A stretch of DNA of 64,000 bases from Nomia melanderi. Taxonomy: Eukaryota; Arthropoda; Insecta; Hymenoptera; Halictidae. This document shows, in pieces, positions 23,586 to 34,864 of this stretch. How positions within the stretch are numbered: the stretch's first letter is position 1; each line of letters starts with the position of its first letter. Position numbers and translations under genes: made by a program. Below the pieces are notes generated by a model. The model was not told the DNA's origin and did no database searches. It saw nothing but the letters and a program-made list of their open reading frames with translations. The stretch is taken from NCBI RefSeq assembly GCF_051020985.1, contig NC_135002.1:3100001-3164000 (forward strand), written 5' to 3'.

Positions 23586-25290
23586 GCTCCCAGCGTGACG
23601 TAAGGTGGCGCGAAACCGGGGCCGACTGGTAAGAGGGAAACCGCGGTGCATTTCGCTTCGATGCACCGAGGCCGGGCCCGCCGGCTGCGGCCAGTTGCAT
23701 CACCGATCGGCGCCGCGTCGCTGCTCCCGTGGCCCCGCGATCGACGGGGAACTCGCGGTTTCCTTTGACCGTTGCTACGCGTTTCTACCCTCGTTTCCAC
23801 GACCGGGAAAGGGAGAAATTTCACGAAAGTTCCCCGGCAACGAGTTTTTGCCTCGACGGACGAGTAGGGAAGTAGCCGGGCGAACTGGTGCGAGGCGTTC
23901 GGGTTGTTCGGATGTTACCGTGAAGTCTTTGGGTTTTCGTAATGGGATTTCGAAGGTGGCGTATGTGGTAGTTTTCTGGGGTTCGGAGGGTGTCGACGTT
24001 GCTGATTGGTGTGTCGTTGAGAAGCTTCGATTGTGTTCGGTTCTCCCAATGTTCCGTTTATGTACATGAAGATTTATCTTTGAGTGCTTTGGTTTTGGTA
24101 AAGATTTGGACTTTAATTCTTTGCGCCGAATTTTGTTTCGTGAATGTAAGAAAATTGGTGCAGTATGAAATTGATAAATATCAATATATGAACAGAAATT
24201 AACTCGTCATTATACAAGGTGTTAATTGTTTCATTGATTTAGGGAAGTGGGAAGTTTGCTTTGAAACTTTCGATTACTTTCATGTAGAATAAATTTGATT
24301 TTAAATTATTTTGCTTGCGAGCAATAAGAAATTCGCTGCATTGTTAATAGGAAAGTTAAGACTATTATCTAAAATTATTAGAGGAAATTCAAAACGTGCA
24401 CTGCGACAGGTTGCACAGTTGAATCTGCGAATTATCCAAATTTCCTTACGTTACTGTAATTAACTAACTCTTCCATAGATTCTCCATAGAATTATCTCTT
24501 CGGGAATTCTCAAAATCTCCCTAGCAACGGTGCCGAAGGTTTCTAAAACGCGACAGAAGCGATGATCGAAAATGTTTCGCGAGGCTCGATGACTCAACGG
24601 TTCCGAAAAAACACGCGAAGGTGTTCCGCTCGTAAATCGGCCGGCCTTGGCGAAGCGCATTTTTAAGAGAGAAAGGCGCCGCTGCATTGTCCCCGGTGCC
24701 GTACGAATGGCGGCGCTCGCGGGAACGTTGTCAGTCCGACGCGTTCGCTGCGCGAGTAAAACGGCTCGCCGAAACCGGAAGGATCCGTTCGGTCACGTGT
24801 TGCGCGCCGCGGTTCATCAATATTCAACGTTCGACCGAAAAAAGACGCAAACAAATCTGGCATTGCCGTTGCCGTGAGATCAGCCTTCATTAATGACTGA
24901 TGGACTTTTTTCCCGCCGCGTGAGCATTGGCTAGTTCGAATCTGCAGACATAACGTCGCAAAAAACCACGGTTTTTTCCTCGGCACTCGCGCAAAAACGG
25001 TCTCTTGAATCGGCAAGCGTCTTTAAGTCATCGACTGGGCGAAAAAATAATGGAGAACTATAATCATATACTGTAATAATCGGCTTATTATACTCTGTTA
25101 CGCAACTGATTATATTTCAATAATCAACAGTGGAATTGTCGAACTTCCTCGTCAAAATTTCAACCATTTTACATCACCTAATGGACTAATTTACCAAACA
25201 ATTCCTCAGAGTGACACAATAGCCTCGATTACCTTGAACAATTCCAACCAGCCGAACTCCCAATCACACGTCTGCAAGCCGAATAATTCA
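23586..25290. other. Unassigned stretch upstream of the CRAL-TRIO gene
   Basis: GC-rich sequence at 23590-23900 and 24640-25010 gives ORFs up to 154 codons on one strand and 117 on the other, without domains. No promoter signature was identified. Confidence 0.4.
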
Positions 25291-25728
25291 TTAACACTAG
25301 AACTACCGAGCATTTAACCCTTTGCACTCGGAAATTTCTCACTAGAAATATTTAACATTTTTTGACGAAGCAAAGAGGATATTCTTTGAAATTAACTCGG
25401 AGAGAAAACACAAGTATGTTAAGGAGCAAAGCTATTTTATTCCAATATTTCACGTATGGAGGCGTTATAGAAAGTTCAACATTAAATATCATATTTTATA
25501 GTTTTCCTGTGTCAAATCAAGTGGTGACTGAGAGTCACTTCCCGAGTGCAACGAGTTAATACGATTAATATGCAATTCCTATGAAAACTGTAACAATAGA
25601 TTATCTTCAGTCTCTTCAGGCATACACTACAGTACTCAAATGGAACTATTTTCAAAATCATCTCGAATATTCAACGCTTCGAAGAAAAAAAAAATCGAAA
25701 CCATTTTGCTACGTAGTTCTAGCGTCAA
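25291..25728. mobile_element. MITE family B, copy 4, carrying a nested A element
   Basis: The left end TTAACACTAGAACTACCG and the right end GTAGTTCTAGCGTCAA form the inverted repeats. The interior is interrupted at GAGCATTTAA by a complete family A element (25314-25559) and resumes TTAATACGATTAATATGC. The uninterrupted sequence GAGCATTTAATATGATTAAT occurs at 17080. Confidence 0.85.
25314..25559. mobile_element. MITE family A, copy 4 (intact, nested in B4)
   Basis: It is 246 bp from TTAA to TTAA. The left end is TTAACCCTTTGCACTCGG and the right end is CCGAGTGCAACGAGTTAA. The internal TTCACGTATGGAGGCGTTAT block matches the family. The host B element gives the empty site, so the TTAA target duplication is directly visible. 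Confidence 0.9.
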
Positions 25729-25759
25729 ACCACACGCTTCAAAGAATCATCTGAACCTG

Positions 25760-26214
25760 TCATTCGTCCTTAACCCCGAATCGAGCAGAACAATCAAGCT
25801 TCTCGACATCTGAGAAACTCGTCGACCCCCCGAAAGCGAGCCGCCATATTGGATCCAACCTTAAAAGCCTGTCACGAAAGGAGGAACTGTCGGATCTCGG
25901 ATCATCGTGAGGTTCGTGCGTCGGGAATAAAAGCGAGTATCGCGGAGGAGGCGGTCGCGTGCTCTCGCGGATAAAAGACAAAAGCGAAACCAGTTCTCGG
26001 CGGTGTTTTAATAGTAACTGGCTGAGCGTCGTCGTCGGCGGCGGCGGCGGTGACTGTCGCTCGGCTAGAACCGCGTGCGATCGCGACCGACGCAGAAGGT
26101 TACGCTGCACACGCGGTCCGTCGACGGATGACGTGGTATCGTTCGCCTCGAGGGGGAAAAAAAACGAGCTGCTCGGCTCGGTGACGGGCACAGTGAATGA
26201 CGCGAGGGTGCACG
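25760..26214 (+). promoter_or_regulatory. Likely 5' UTR and promoter region of the CRAL-TRIO gene
   Basis: The 450 bp before the start codon become GC-rich. They contain a GATAAAAG TATA-like motif at about 25970 and a GTC/GGC trinucleotide run at about 26027-26050. An AG at 26095 (GACGCAG|AAGG) is a possible acceptor if an upstream non-coding exon exists. The exact transcription start cannot be set from sequence alone. Confidence 0.35.
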
Positions 26215-26533
26215 ATGCCGCAGGGTGACGAGAACGCGATCGAGGCGGTGATCCCGGCCGAGAAGGATCGCTTGGAGTACGACAAGGGTGAGGTGATCGG
26301 CGAGGATCGTCCTCTCCTCGGCGAGAAGATCGATGACAGGAAACGGGGCCGCCTGGAAGATCTGACCGGGATGCCCGAGCCCGAGGACGACCAGGTGCAG
26401 CCTGACGACGAGGAGGTCAACTTGGACACCGGCGAACCCTCGCCGGAAGTGATGGAGTACGCCAGGAGGGAGCTCGGCGAGACCGAGGAGGTCAAGTGTC
26501 AGACCATTCAGGAGCTACGCGATATGATTTATG
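26215..26533 (+). CDS. CRAL-TRIO gene, coding exon 1
   Basis: Encodes residues 1-106 and the first base of codon 107. The donor is ATG|GTAATT. It holds the acidic extension (EPEDDQVQPDDEEVNLDTG) and the start of the conserved part, EVMEYARRELGETEEVKC. Reading on past the donor meets a stop at 26593-26595. Confidence 0.88.
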
Positions 26534-29500
26534 GTAATTCGCGAATTTTTCGGCTGTTTGGGATCTCGAGGTTGGATGGTGTGAACTTTCGGTGATGTTT
26601 GTATAGATGATGAGGTGTTGGTATGTAGTGGCGTGTGTAATAATAGAGTATAGTAATGGGTTGTTTAATGAGAGGGTAATAATGGAGCATATAATAATAG
26701 GCTATGTGGAAATGAACTGCGTATTAATAACCTTGCAGTAGGTGGAGGTTGTTGAGGGTTTGAGCTGTGAATGTTGAGATTGTTTGAATCGTTCGGAGGG
26801 AGTGACGGTTGGCTGGGAATGGTTTGAATTGAGGGAATTTGATTGATTGAATTCGTTGGTGAATTATATATTATTGGATTAACCCTTTGGTGAGATGAAA
26901 TGTTCAGATTTGGAAGACTAAGTCGTAGAGAAATGATCTAATTAGTCGAACAGTAAGAGAGCACGTAGTTTTCTTTGATTCTATTAATTAAGCAATTGAT
27001 GTATAATTTAGCTTCATATGTTGAAGGTTTATGTTTCGAAGGATCTTTGTCCAAAGGGTTAATACTGTGAGATTCACTGCTGATTTCAATGAACGCGTGG
27101 TAATTGGGAACGTTTCGATATTAACCCTTTGAACTCTGTAGGCTTCGATATTGCACCAGTTCTAATATTAAATATTTTAATGAATCTTAAAGAAATTATC
27201 CTAAAATTATTCGATTTTACATCCAAACTTTGTACTAACAAGGAAAATAAAAGGAATGTGCATTTCTAATTGTCGCTAGGAATACTATAAAAATTAGTTG
27301 TAGTCGATAGATTACAAAACAACCTGGAGTGCTGGTTAATAAGGCTGAATTATTGGACCTGGAAATGATAAATGACTGATACGAAGCAATTGAATAATTT
27401 TTGAATAATAAGAGTAAAATGTCTGAATAATCAACTTGTAAGAGTTACGTAGCTTTTAATTCGTTTAAAATTTGATGCAGAGTTGAATTCTGGTTGAACA
27501 TAATGGAATGGTGGATGGTGGAATCTAGTGGTTTAACCGAGTTGAGTAAGGTACCGATGGTACCTCGTCCCCTGGGGTGTGTCTCACTTGTGCGTTCTGC
27601 TTGACAGAAAGGGGCGAGTGCCTGCCGCACAGAATGGACGATGACTTTCTCATCAGGTTCCTCAGGGTTAGAAATTTCAACGTCAATCGGGCACACAGAT
27701 TGGTAAGTTGGGTCCAATGATAGCTAACCGAACGTATCCCTCTTAAATTAATCCCGACACGCAACCGATCGTGTCATAAAAATCCCATTTTACGGGCAAT
27801 TACAGCTTAAGCTGTTCCCATAATTTCCTTTTACTTTCTTCGTACGGTTCTCCCGTAAAGAAACCAAAACAAACAGAGATATAATTTACTTGGCGGACGC
27901 GCGTGAAAGGTTTCTAGATTTCTATTTTCGGGAGAAACAGATGACGAGGAATTAGGTGACTTAAAGTTCTTTGACAATGAATTCCGATGATTTTCCTCGA
28001 TATTGAATTTTTGTTTATGTTTCTGTTACATCGATAAAAATTCAAGAAAAGATATCATTTGCATTGAAAACGAGCGCGAGATGTTTTGATATTTATATTC
28101 TTAAGAGAAATAGATGACTTTTCTAGATGACTGAATGTTCTTTGACAATGACAATCGATGATTTTCCTAGCCACATATTTTTTGTTTATATTTCTGCTAT
28201 ACCGACGTTAGTCGTCTAGTGAGTTTTTATTCGGTTCGCGCGATAGCATGCTGCTCGTCGCTGCAGAAACACTGCGTCGCGTCGACATTTATCTCAATTA
28301 TTCATGAATGTGGTAACACTGTAAACAACTCGGCATTAGTAGTTCCAGCGGTCGGTCGAGTGCCGTAACAACCGCGCGAAAGTTTGTGTAGTATTACTCC
28401 GGGGAGCGTTGTAAAAATTTTGGAAGGATGATTGACAGTACGCGAATTTTTCGGGAGTAACAATTCCAATCGTGTTGCTCCAGTTTCTTTTTTTAACAAA
28501 CGAATGGAAATTTGGAATATAATTGCACAATGGTATCTTTATCAAATTCTTATCGAATATTTTCTTTTACTTACAACAATTCATTCCCAATTCTGCATTT
28601 TCCTTTTCTCTGTTAATGTAAGAAAGTAGAATTATCTCAGAAAAATATTAACACAAAAATATTAACATGATGCATATACATATTCTTCAAATTTCTGCTG
28701 AGGATTTGTTTCAGAATCGAAACTAGTTTATTATCTTAATATTTCCTCAAAGTATCGATTGAAGATACCTTCCATGAAACATTAAACTTATATGATCATT
28801 TGTAATACGCACAGTCATTCGGGATTCATAATGAAGCTCCGATAATGATATATTCGACGTGTACAATCTTCACGATTTTCTTGTCTCCATTAAATCGTTA
28901 CTTCGCCAATTACGGGATAATTAGCATTGACGTAATCAACGTGAGGTCGGTGAGCGAGTCGGTTCTCGTAGCGAAGAATGAAGTTTTTCACAAACACGGC
29001 TGGGGATCCGTGACCAGCCGGATCGTTTGCAACTGCAGCGTAATCCGTTGAACGAGACCAGTTGCAACAGTTGCACAACCATGCCAAGGCGAACCGACTC
29101 GCGCGGTCGAAAATGCTGCCTTATTCGCCTGGGCACTTTCCGCTCGAGAGCTTCGAATCGTTCGAATGATAAAAACAGGCGAATTCTATTTGAAATTTGC
29201 TGGCAGAAAGGATTATTAAAGGCAGTAATCTATTCCAATCGAATCGTTCGACCGACAGGATGAAAGATATCTTTTATTTTTGATTTTTTGACTGAAGGGA
29301 ATATTAAGAGCAATGATCTATTCCAATCGGATCGTTTGAATGATAAAAACAGGATTCTATTTGAAATTGGTTGGCAGAAAGGATTATTAAAAGCGATAAT
29401 CTGTTCCAATCGAACCGCTCGATCGATAAGAAGAAAGATGACTTTTATTTTTGATTTTTCGACCGAAGGGAATATTAACCCTTTATTCTGAGTGACTTCT

Positions 29501-32500
29501 ACATTTCCTTTTCGATAATTTTCTATTGTTTCAAGTGTTTCGTTTGAAATGCATTTCGAAAGAAATTTTGGGTTAGTTGATAGAAAACGTCTATCCTCTT
29601 CGCTAATAATGAAAATTGTATAATAATATAACTGTGAAATGTGTCAATAGAGAAGCACAGCTTTGAATAAATCTGATGCAAGTGGTTAAGAGCAATAATC
29701 TATTCTAATCGAATTATTCTATTTAAAATTGTTCGCTCGAGAGAAACGTTGGAGGCAAAAATTTGGAGCAATTAGTATTCATCTATCGGAGATAACTACA
29801 GCATACAGTTTCCAATTTGCAAGTGCATGTCGCGCGTTGTGCAACTACGCGTGCCAAATTGTCCCACGGTTGTTCACCATTATAAACAGTTAGCTTTCGC
29901 GTTCGGAAACGTGAGAATTTCTAATTCTGGTCCGGTGTTGAGCACACTCTACGATTCCAGGTGAAAAGAACTGGATACTGACGAAAGACGTCGTTCCAGG
30001 AATGCACCGCGCCTTTCCAGGTGTCAGACGTTGGATCTTTAGACTCATGACCTTTCCGGAAATTATTAAATAACCCGAAGCGAGCGGTTCGTGCGTCGAG
30101 CAGAAATAAGAGGCGTTTAAAAGATCCATATAACGCGTGGATGCATTTTAAATAAATCTCCGATGCGATCGACGTTTTCTGAAAATATCGTGCGCGCAAA
30201 CAAATTCGAAATATATTTATCCTTCAGTTTCCATTAAATAACGAAATTCACGGGTCGATCTTAAACGTCTATTTAACCGTTCCAAATATTTAAATTGAAT
30301 ATTCCGAGCGCCTCAGTTTAATATCGGCTTCGAAAATTCATTACCAAGTAGCTGAATTTAATTATCCGAAAATTAATTATGCCAATTAACAAAGTTGCTT
30401 CCCAGCGAAGTGATTAAACGGAGAATAATTTCCCACCTCGATTTCGATCAATTCAAATTAATTTACTTTGCACCCGGGGGGGCGGCGATCCGCCGGGCCG
30501 GAGGGGTCGAGCAAAAACTTCCATTTTGAAAGGACCTTAATCGACCGATCGCGGCCCGGTAGTCGGACAATTACTCGCGAGGTTCCAACCGAAGACCATT
30601 TAGAGATCGAATCAGCCCTCCGCGAGCGCTTGAATCGCGAACGCGGGCGTTAATTGCTTAATGCAGTCAATTATTCCGCGTATCGATCGGTCGCGGCTCA
30701 CTTTTAGCGTCACGTGACCGGCGTCGATCGAAAGGAGGCCGCTCGAATCGCGGGGAACGTTGCCGGCCGACCGATTTCACGGTTTATTCCGCCCGTTTCC
30801 GTAAAAATCTTTGTTCGCTCGAAAAACGGCTCGCGTTCCGTGCCGCGCTCGCGTTTCCGTGACCGTTTCTCCGTTTCCACGATCGTTAACGTGCTCGCTG
30901 TCGTGGAGGTCATCGGCGACCGGCATCCATAATAATAATATTGTCTTTGCTGTGCAAACGCAACGGAAACGACGGCGACACGGGAAAAAAGAGCGCAAAA
31001 GCAACGAGGCAAGGACGAGGTAGAATTAAAGCGGCAACTCGGAACAAACGTTAGTTAAGCAACTTTTGCGATACACAGCGTAGTCTGAATGAATTTATTA
31101 TCATTTCCATATAGAAAATTGCAAGCTTCCTCGGTATAAACAAAGAATCATGATAAAAGATGCTTCCTGAATTCGTATTTTTAATATTTGGCACGGTTCC
31201 GAGAGACGGAAAATGAGTTTCTTCGATTCGAACGAGGTTGAACGTGAGAATGCAAAATAATTGTTAGATCTATCGATGTTCTGTCCACGGTTTCAACAAA
31301 TACGCGCATACTTGCAGTAGGCGAACGCAATGTTATCATTGCACTGTTCTACATGTGAAAGTTTTGAGCAATCAACGTGTTAAAATACCCGCTTACGTTC
31401 CGGCCGCCGGTGCGCTTTAATATTTCCCTGTATCCGCGAGACTTCCTTCCCGGCAAAGCGGAACGCTCGAATAATTGGCTCGACGTTCCTCTGGAAGCCC
31501 GAAAAGGACGCTTTTGCGGCTCATCCACGCTGTTCTCCCCTTTACGGTGACATTAATTATTCGCCTGTCCCGGATATCCGCTCGCAACTCCGGGATCCTG
31601 ATTCCCATCCTGCACAGGGTGCTCATTCTACCGAACTTTCGGCCGGTTTTCCTTTGTTCCGGTCAGAACTGACCCGTCTCTATTATTTTTCTCTTGTTGC
31701 CGCACCGAAAATTGGGTTCGTTGGATCGTAGAAGCGGGTTGTTCTACGGGAACGACGTTAAAACGTTTCAAACGCTGGTTTCGCTTAGAAGACACGCGAT
31801 TCGTATATTTCCAGCTGGGATCTTCAGGTATTTCTTCAAAGAATCAAGCCATTTTATTAAAGCGACGATGAATAATATTTTTCTTGTACTTATTAAGTCA
31901 ATGGGTTATATATTTTAAATACGATTGAATGGAAAACAATGACGAAGCTGAAACGCCGAGAATCCTGTAACATTTGTTGCAATATTCATCATTTCCTTAT
32001 TCGCGGAAACTTCCCATCGACAATGTTCCCTGTTTAATACCCTTCAATCTTGAATATAAAATTTTGTGAAACTCGTTAACGACCAATAGTCAAGTGCATT
32101 TCTCTCACTGAATCTTCCGGTAGATAGTGAATTACTACAACTTCAAAGAGGAACACCCAGAGATCCATCAAGATGTCAGCCCAGTGGAGATGAACCACAT
32201 CGGGGACGACGATGTGATGACAGTGCCGCCGTACAGGACCAACTGCGGCAGGAGAATGATGATCTTCCGATTGGGGAACTGGGACCCCAGGAAATATCCC
32301 GTGGAGGAGATCTTCAAGGCGACGGTGATCATCCTCGAGCTGGGCGTCTTGGAGCCCAGGGCGCAAATCATGGGCGGCGTCGCCATTTTCGATCTGGAGG
32401 GCATCACTATGTCCCACGCGTGGACAATCACTCCACAGGTAGCCTATTTTATGAATTCCAAACGTCTTTTTCACTTCTCGCTGCCCTGAATACATTCGCG

Positions 32501-34864
32501 AGCTTCGGTAATACATAATTCAGTGCTCGGTTCGCAAGATCTCTTGATGTGCTTCGAAATTTCGACTGTCGCGTCGTTTCCTTATTACCAAGATGGCGGA
32601 GGGCGTTAGAACGAAACAATGTAGACCTCTGTGGTTACTTCTAATCATTGAATTCAGTAAAAAACATTGATCCATTTACTGAAAAATGATTCGTTTCGAA
32701 GATGAAAATTCAACTCAGCTAATTAATTCAACGCTGAACCAGCTCGATGAACATATTCGCAATCCCCCAGCACGCAAGAACGACTATTTCCTGGAATAAT
32801 CATTTCCATCAATCACATCCATCCCCAAAAACAATTAGAACCGCCCTGGAAATCCCGATTCTCATTCCCTAAACACAAACCGCCCCCCGTCCATTGATAT
32901 TCAATATCCACGGATTCCTGTCAATTGCAATCGCCCGATCGGCGAATTTCAGCCGGACAGCGATACAACAATCGACCGACAGAGGCACTCGGATTCCGTC
33001 CGGCGAGTGCCACTGTAACGAGGGTTTAATTAAAGGAAACCCCCCGGCCCCTAATTTATCTCGGCCCGGTATCTCGGTTATCGATCTACTTTCAGCGTTC
33101 TTGAAACTTAAACCATTTATAACGCCCTTGAAACTAATAGTCCCTCCTTTTATCTGGCCGACCTCCTGTTACATTTATTCATCCCCCGCGAAATCTAGTC
33201 GAGTGGCTGTGCGTTGTCGGCGCGCTGCTAACGGTGCCCTTGAAACTTCAACGATCCGCAAAGTTCCCGGCCGACCGGGAGCTTTTCTTCCGTGCGACTT
33301 GAACTTTTCCTCGGCCGGCCGCGTCATCGGCACCCGCCGATGATGAAGCCGCTCCCGATGACGCGCCGGACCCCGACGCGTCGCCTACCGCCGCTGAAAC
33401 GGATGCGGTGACGTTCTCGGCACCCCATCGTGCCGATCCTGCACCCCGCGCGCACGGGGTCCGCGCCACCGATAGGAAGGAAGTGCATCTTCGTCCCTCG
33501 TTAGAGATGACGCGACCGGAATAATGTTCCTTCACGCTCAAGACCCGTGGTCTTTTTTAGTTTCATCAGCCTTTCGCTTCGGTCCGTGCCTCTTGGCTCC
33601 CGCCTGTGGGCTGGGATGTTCTTATCGCGTCGTTGAGCCTCTTGGATTATTTTTTTTGGTGATTCTGGGCGTCCGCCAGATACTTTTGTTTTTCATCGTC
33701 TTCGATAGTTGTCTATTTCAGTTTCGATTTTAAGGAACTATGCACTAGTTGATAGCTTGGAAGCATACCTGAACTCTCTATTGACCATTGATTATTTTCT
33801 AACACTTTTGCCAAGTAAACACATCAAAACTTCCATGCACTCGAAACAGTCTTAATAAAGCGGAAAAAGCCAAGATTATGACGATTGCTCTTTCTTATAT
33901 CTCATACACCCAACAATATTCAGTTCTTTCGGTAACAAGAATATTAACGTTTAAGTTTACATAAACATGGCGTCGCTCGAATTCGGTCGACATGGCAGTT
34001 AAAGTGTTCCGTTTTAATAGATGACTAACCTATCACTAGGCTACTAAAATACCGTCGCCTCTCATTGATCACTTTCAATAATTCCCCACTTCCTTTCCAA
34101 CTTCGCCAGGGAATTCTAATCTAATCAATAACTGATCAATAACTCAGACGAACACGAACCCTCCGCTCTTGTTCATTATGAATGTCCACTCCGCTATTCT
34201 CGCACGATCATCCCGAAAAGATGCAACTCCTTCGCCGCGTCTTCCCCCATTAGACCATCAATTTCCTATTACACGTCCCGGAGCGAAGTTCCTCAAACTC
34301 GCTTAATTTCCCTCCAAATTCTCTGCCGGCTCTTCAACCCCTCCGCCGCCGAACCGCTGATCGTCTGCGCTCCTCGAGGATTCACGTGGAATTAAATTAA
34401 AACCGTTGCGCGTCTCGAGTAATAGGAGCGACGAGCTCCAATTAACCCTAGAGATCCGGTAAGCGGAGTATCTGCGACGGTTTCAATCTCGTTCGCTCGT
34501 TCCCCAGGTGGCCAGCATGGTGATAGCGCTGATGGTGTCCGCGTTCCCCATGAAGACCCACGCGATCCACATCCTCCACCAGTCGTGGGTGTTCGACGTG
34601 ATGTTCGCGGTGTTCAAGCCGCTGCTGGACGTCCGGATGCAGAACAAGATATTCTTCCACGGCAGCAACATGGACAGCCTCCACGAGCACATCCTGCCGA
34701 CCCACTTGCCGAAGAAATATGGCGGCACCCGGGAGGAGCTGCCCTACTACAAGTGGATCGAGAGCTTGAGCAAGGTCCCGAAGATCGTCGAGGAGATGAA
34801 GCAGCTCGGGTACATTGTGCCCGAGGAGATCCTCAAGCAGTTGAACCAGTCTGTCCAGAAATGA
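26215..34864 (+). CDS. CRAL-TRIO (Sec14-like) lipid-transfer protein, alpha-tocopherol-transfer-protein-like; four coding exons
   Basis: Join 26215-26533, 27608-27702, 32124-32438, 34508-34864: 1086 nt, 361 residues plus stop, every junction GT-AG and in frame. Residues about 95-150 form the CRAL-TRIO N-terminal helical region (DDDFLIRFLRVRNFNVNRA). Residues about 165-320 form the lipid-binding fold (GGVAIFDLEGITMSHAW, HAIHILHQSWVFDVMFA, KIFFHG, LPKKYGG). The family binds small hydrophobic ligands such as tocopherol, retinal or phosphoinositides in the cytosol; the ligand here is not predictable. The roughly 75 N-terminal residues are acidic and unlike most family members. The start at 26215 has A at -3; an in-frame ATG at 26197 would add six residues. 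It could be any of several insect TTPA/clavesin-like paralogues, so no symbol is given. Confidence 0.92.
26879..27062. mobile_element. MITE family E, copy 1 (in CRAL-TRIO intron 1)
   Basis: The ends are TTAACCCTTTGGTGAGATG and GATCTTTGTCCAAAGGGTTAA. It is 184 bp. The interior GCAATTGATGTATAATTTAG resembles the copy at 63787-63927. Non-coding. Confidence 0.75.
27121..27339. mobile_element. MITE family F, copy 1 (in CRAL-TRIO intron 1)
   Basis: It starts TTAACCCTTTGAACTCTG and ends CAACCTGGAGTGCTGGTTAA. The interior (TTTTAATGAATCTTAAAGAA, ATACTATAAAAATTAGTTG) matches copies at 45494 and 51634. 219 bp, no ORF. Confidence 0.85.
27608..27702 (+). CDS. CRAL-TRIO gene, coding exon 2
   Basis: The acceptor is TTGACAG|AA and the donor TTG|GTAAGT. 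It encodes residues 107-138, the core of the CRAL-TRIO N-terminal domain. The exon is 95 bp; phase 1 in, phase 0 out. Confidence 0.93.
29150..29745. repeat. 174-bp tandem duplication split by a TTAA element
   Basis: TGATAAAAACAGG starts at 29167 and 29341. Each unit carries GGCAGAAAGGATTATTAAA and GAAGGGAATATTAA. After the inserted element (29475-29689) the repeat resumes as a third partial copy, TTAAGAGCAATAATCTATTC. Confidence 0.85.
29475..29689. mobile_element. TTAA element inserted in the tandem repeat
   Basis: The left end is TTAACCCTTTATTCTGAG and the right end is GATGCAAGTGGTTAA, the latter like the family G right end. It is 215 bp with no ORF. The neighbouring repeat unit shows the empty site GGGAATATTAAGAGCAATG at 29298-29316, so target and duplication are both TTAA. 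Confidence 0.85.
32124..32438 (+). CDS. CRAL-TRIO gene, coding exon 3
   Basis: The acceptor CCGGTAG|ATA keeps the frame and gives RLIVNYYNFKEEHP across the junction. The donor is CAG|GTAGCC. It encodes residues 139-243: the end of the N-terminal domain and the first half of the lipid-binding fold. An overlapping AG four bases downstream would shift the frame and is not favoured. Confidence 0.92.
32439..34507 (+). other. CRAL-TRIO intron 3
   Basis: It contains MITE D copy 2 and a GC-rich patch at about 33230-33480 with chance ORFs on both strands. Nothing else was recognised. Confidence 0.6.
33799..34008. mobile_element. MITE family D, copy 2
   Basis: The left end TCTAACACTTTTGCCAAGT and the right end ACATGGCAGTTAAAGTGTT are imperfect inverted repeats. 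The GTAAACACATCAAAACT block is shared with copy 1 (5503-5729). The terminal TTAA is degenerate on both sides. Confidence 0.65.
34508..34864 (+). CDS. CRAL-TRIO gene, terminal coding exon
   Basis: The acceptor is TTCCCCAG|GTG; the stop is TGA at 34862-34864. It encodes residues 244-361 with the conserved ligand-gate and C-terminal segments. Codon third positions are strongly G/C, unlike the flanks. Confidence 0.93.
   Translation: MASMVIALMVSAFPMKTHAIHILHQSWVFDVMFAVFKPLLDVRMQNKIFFHGSNMDSLHEHILPTHLPKKYGGTREELPYYKWIESLSKVPKIVEEMKQLGYIVPEEILKQLNQSVQK

Larger units (their letters stand above)
27703..32123 (+). other. CRAL-TRIO intron 2 (4.4 kb)
   Basis: It contains a tandem duplication (29150-29745) with a TTAA element inside, and CpG-rich patches at about 30470-31020. 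Short ORFs on both strands have no domain. No other gene was recognised. Confidence 0.6.

Noticed and set aside
23605..24069. 154-codon plus-strand ORF
   Set aside because: It begins in a GC-rich repeat flank and shows no domain; overlapping minus ORFs of similar length exist.
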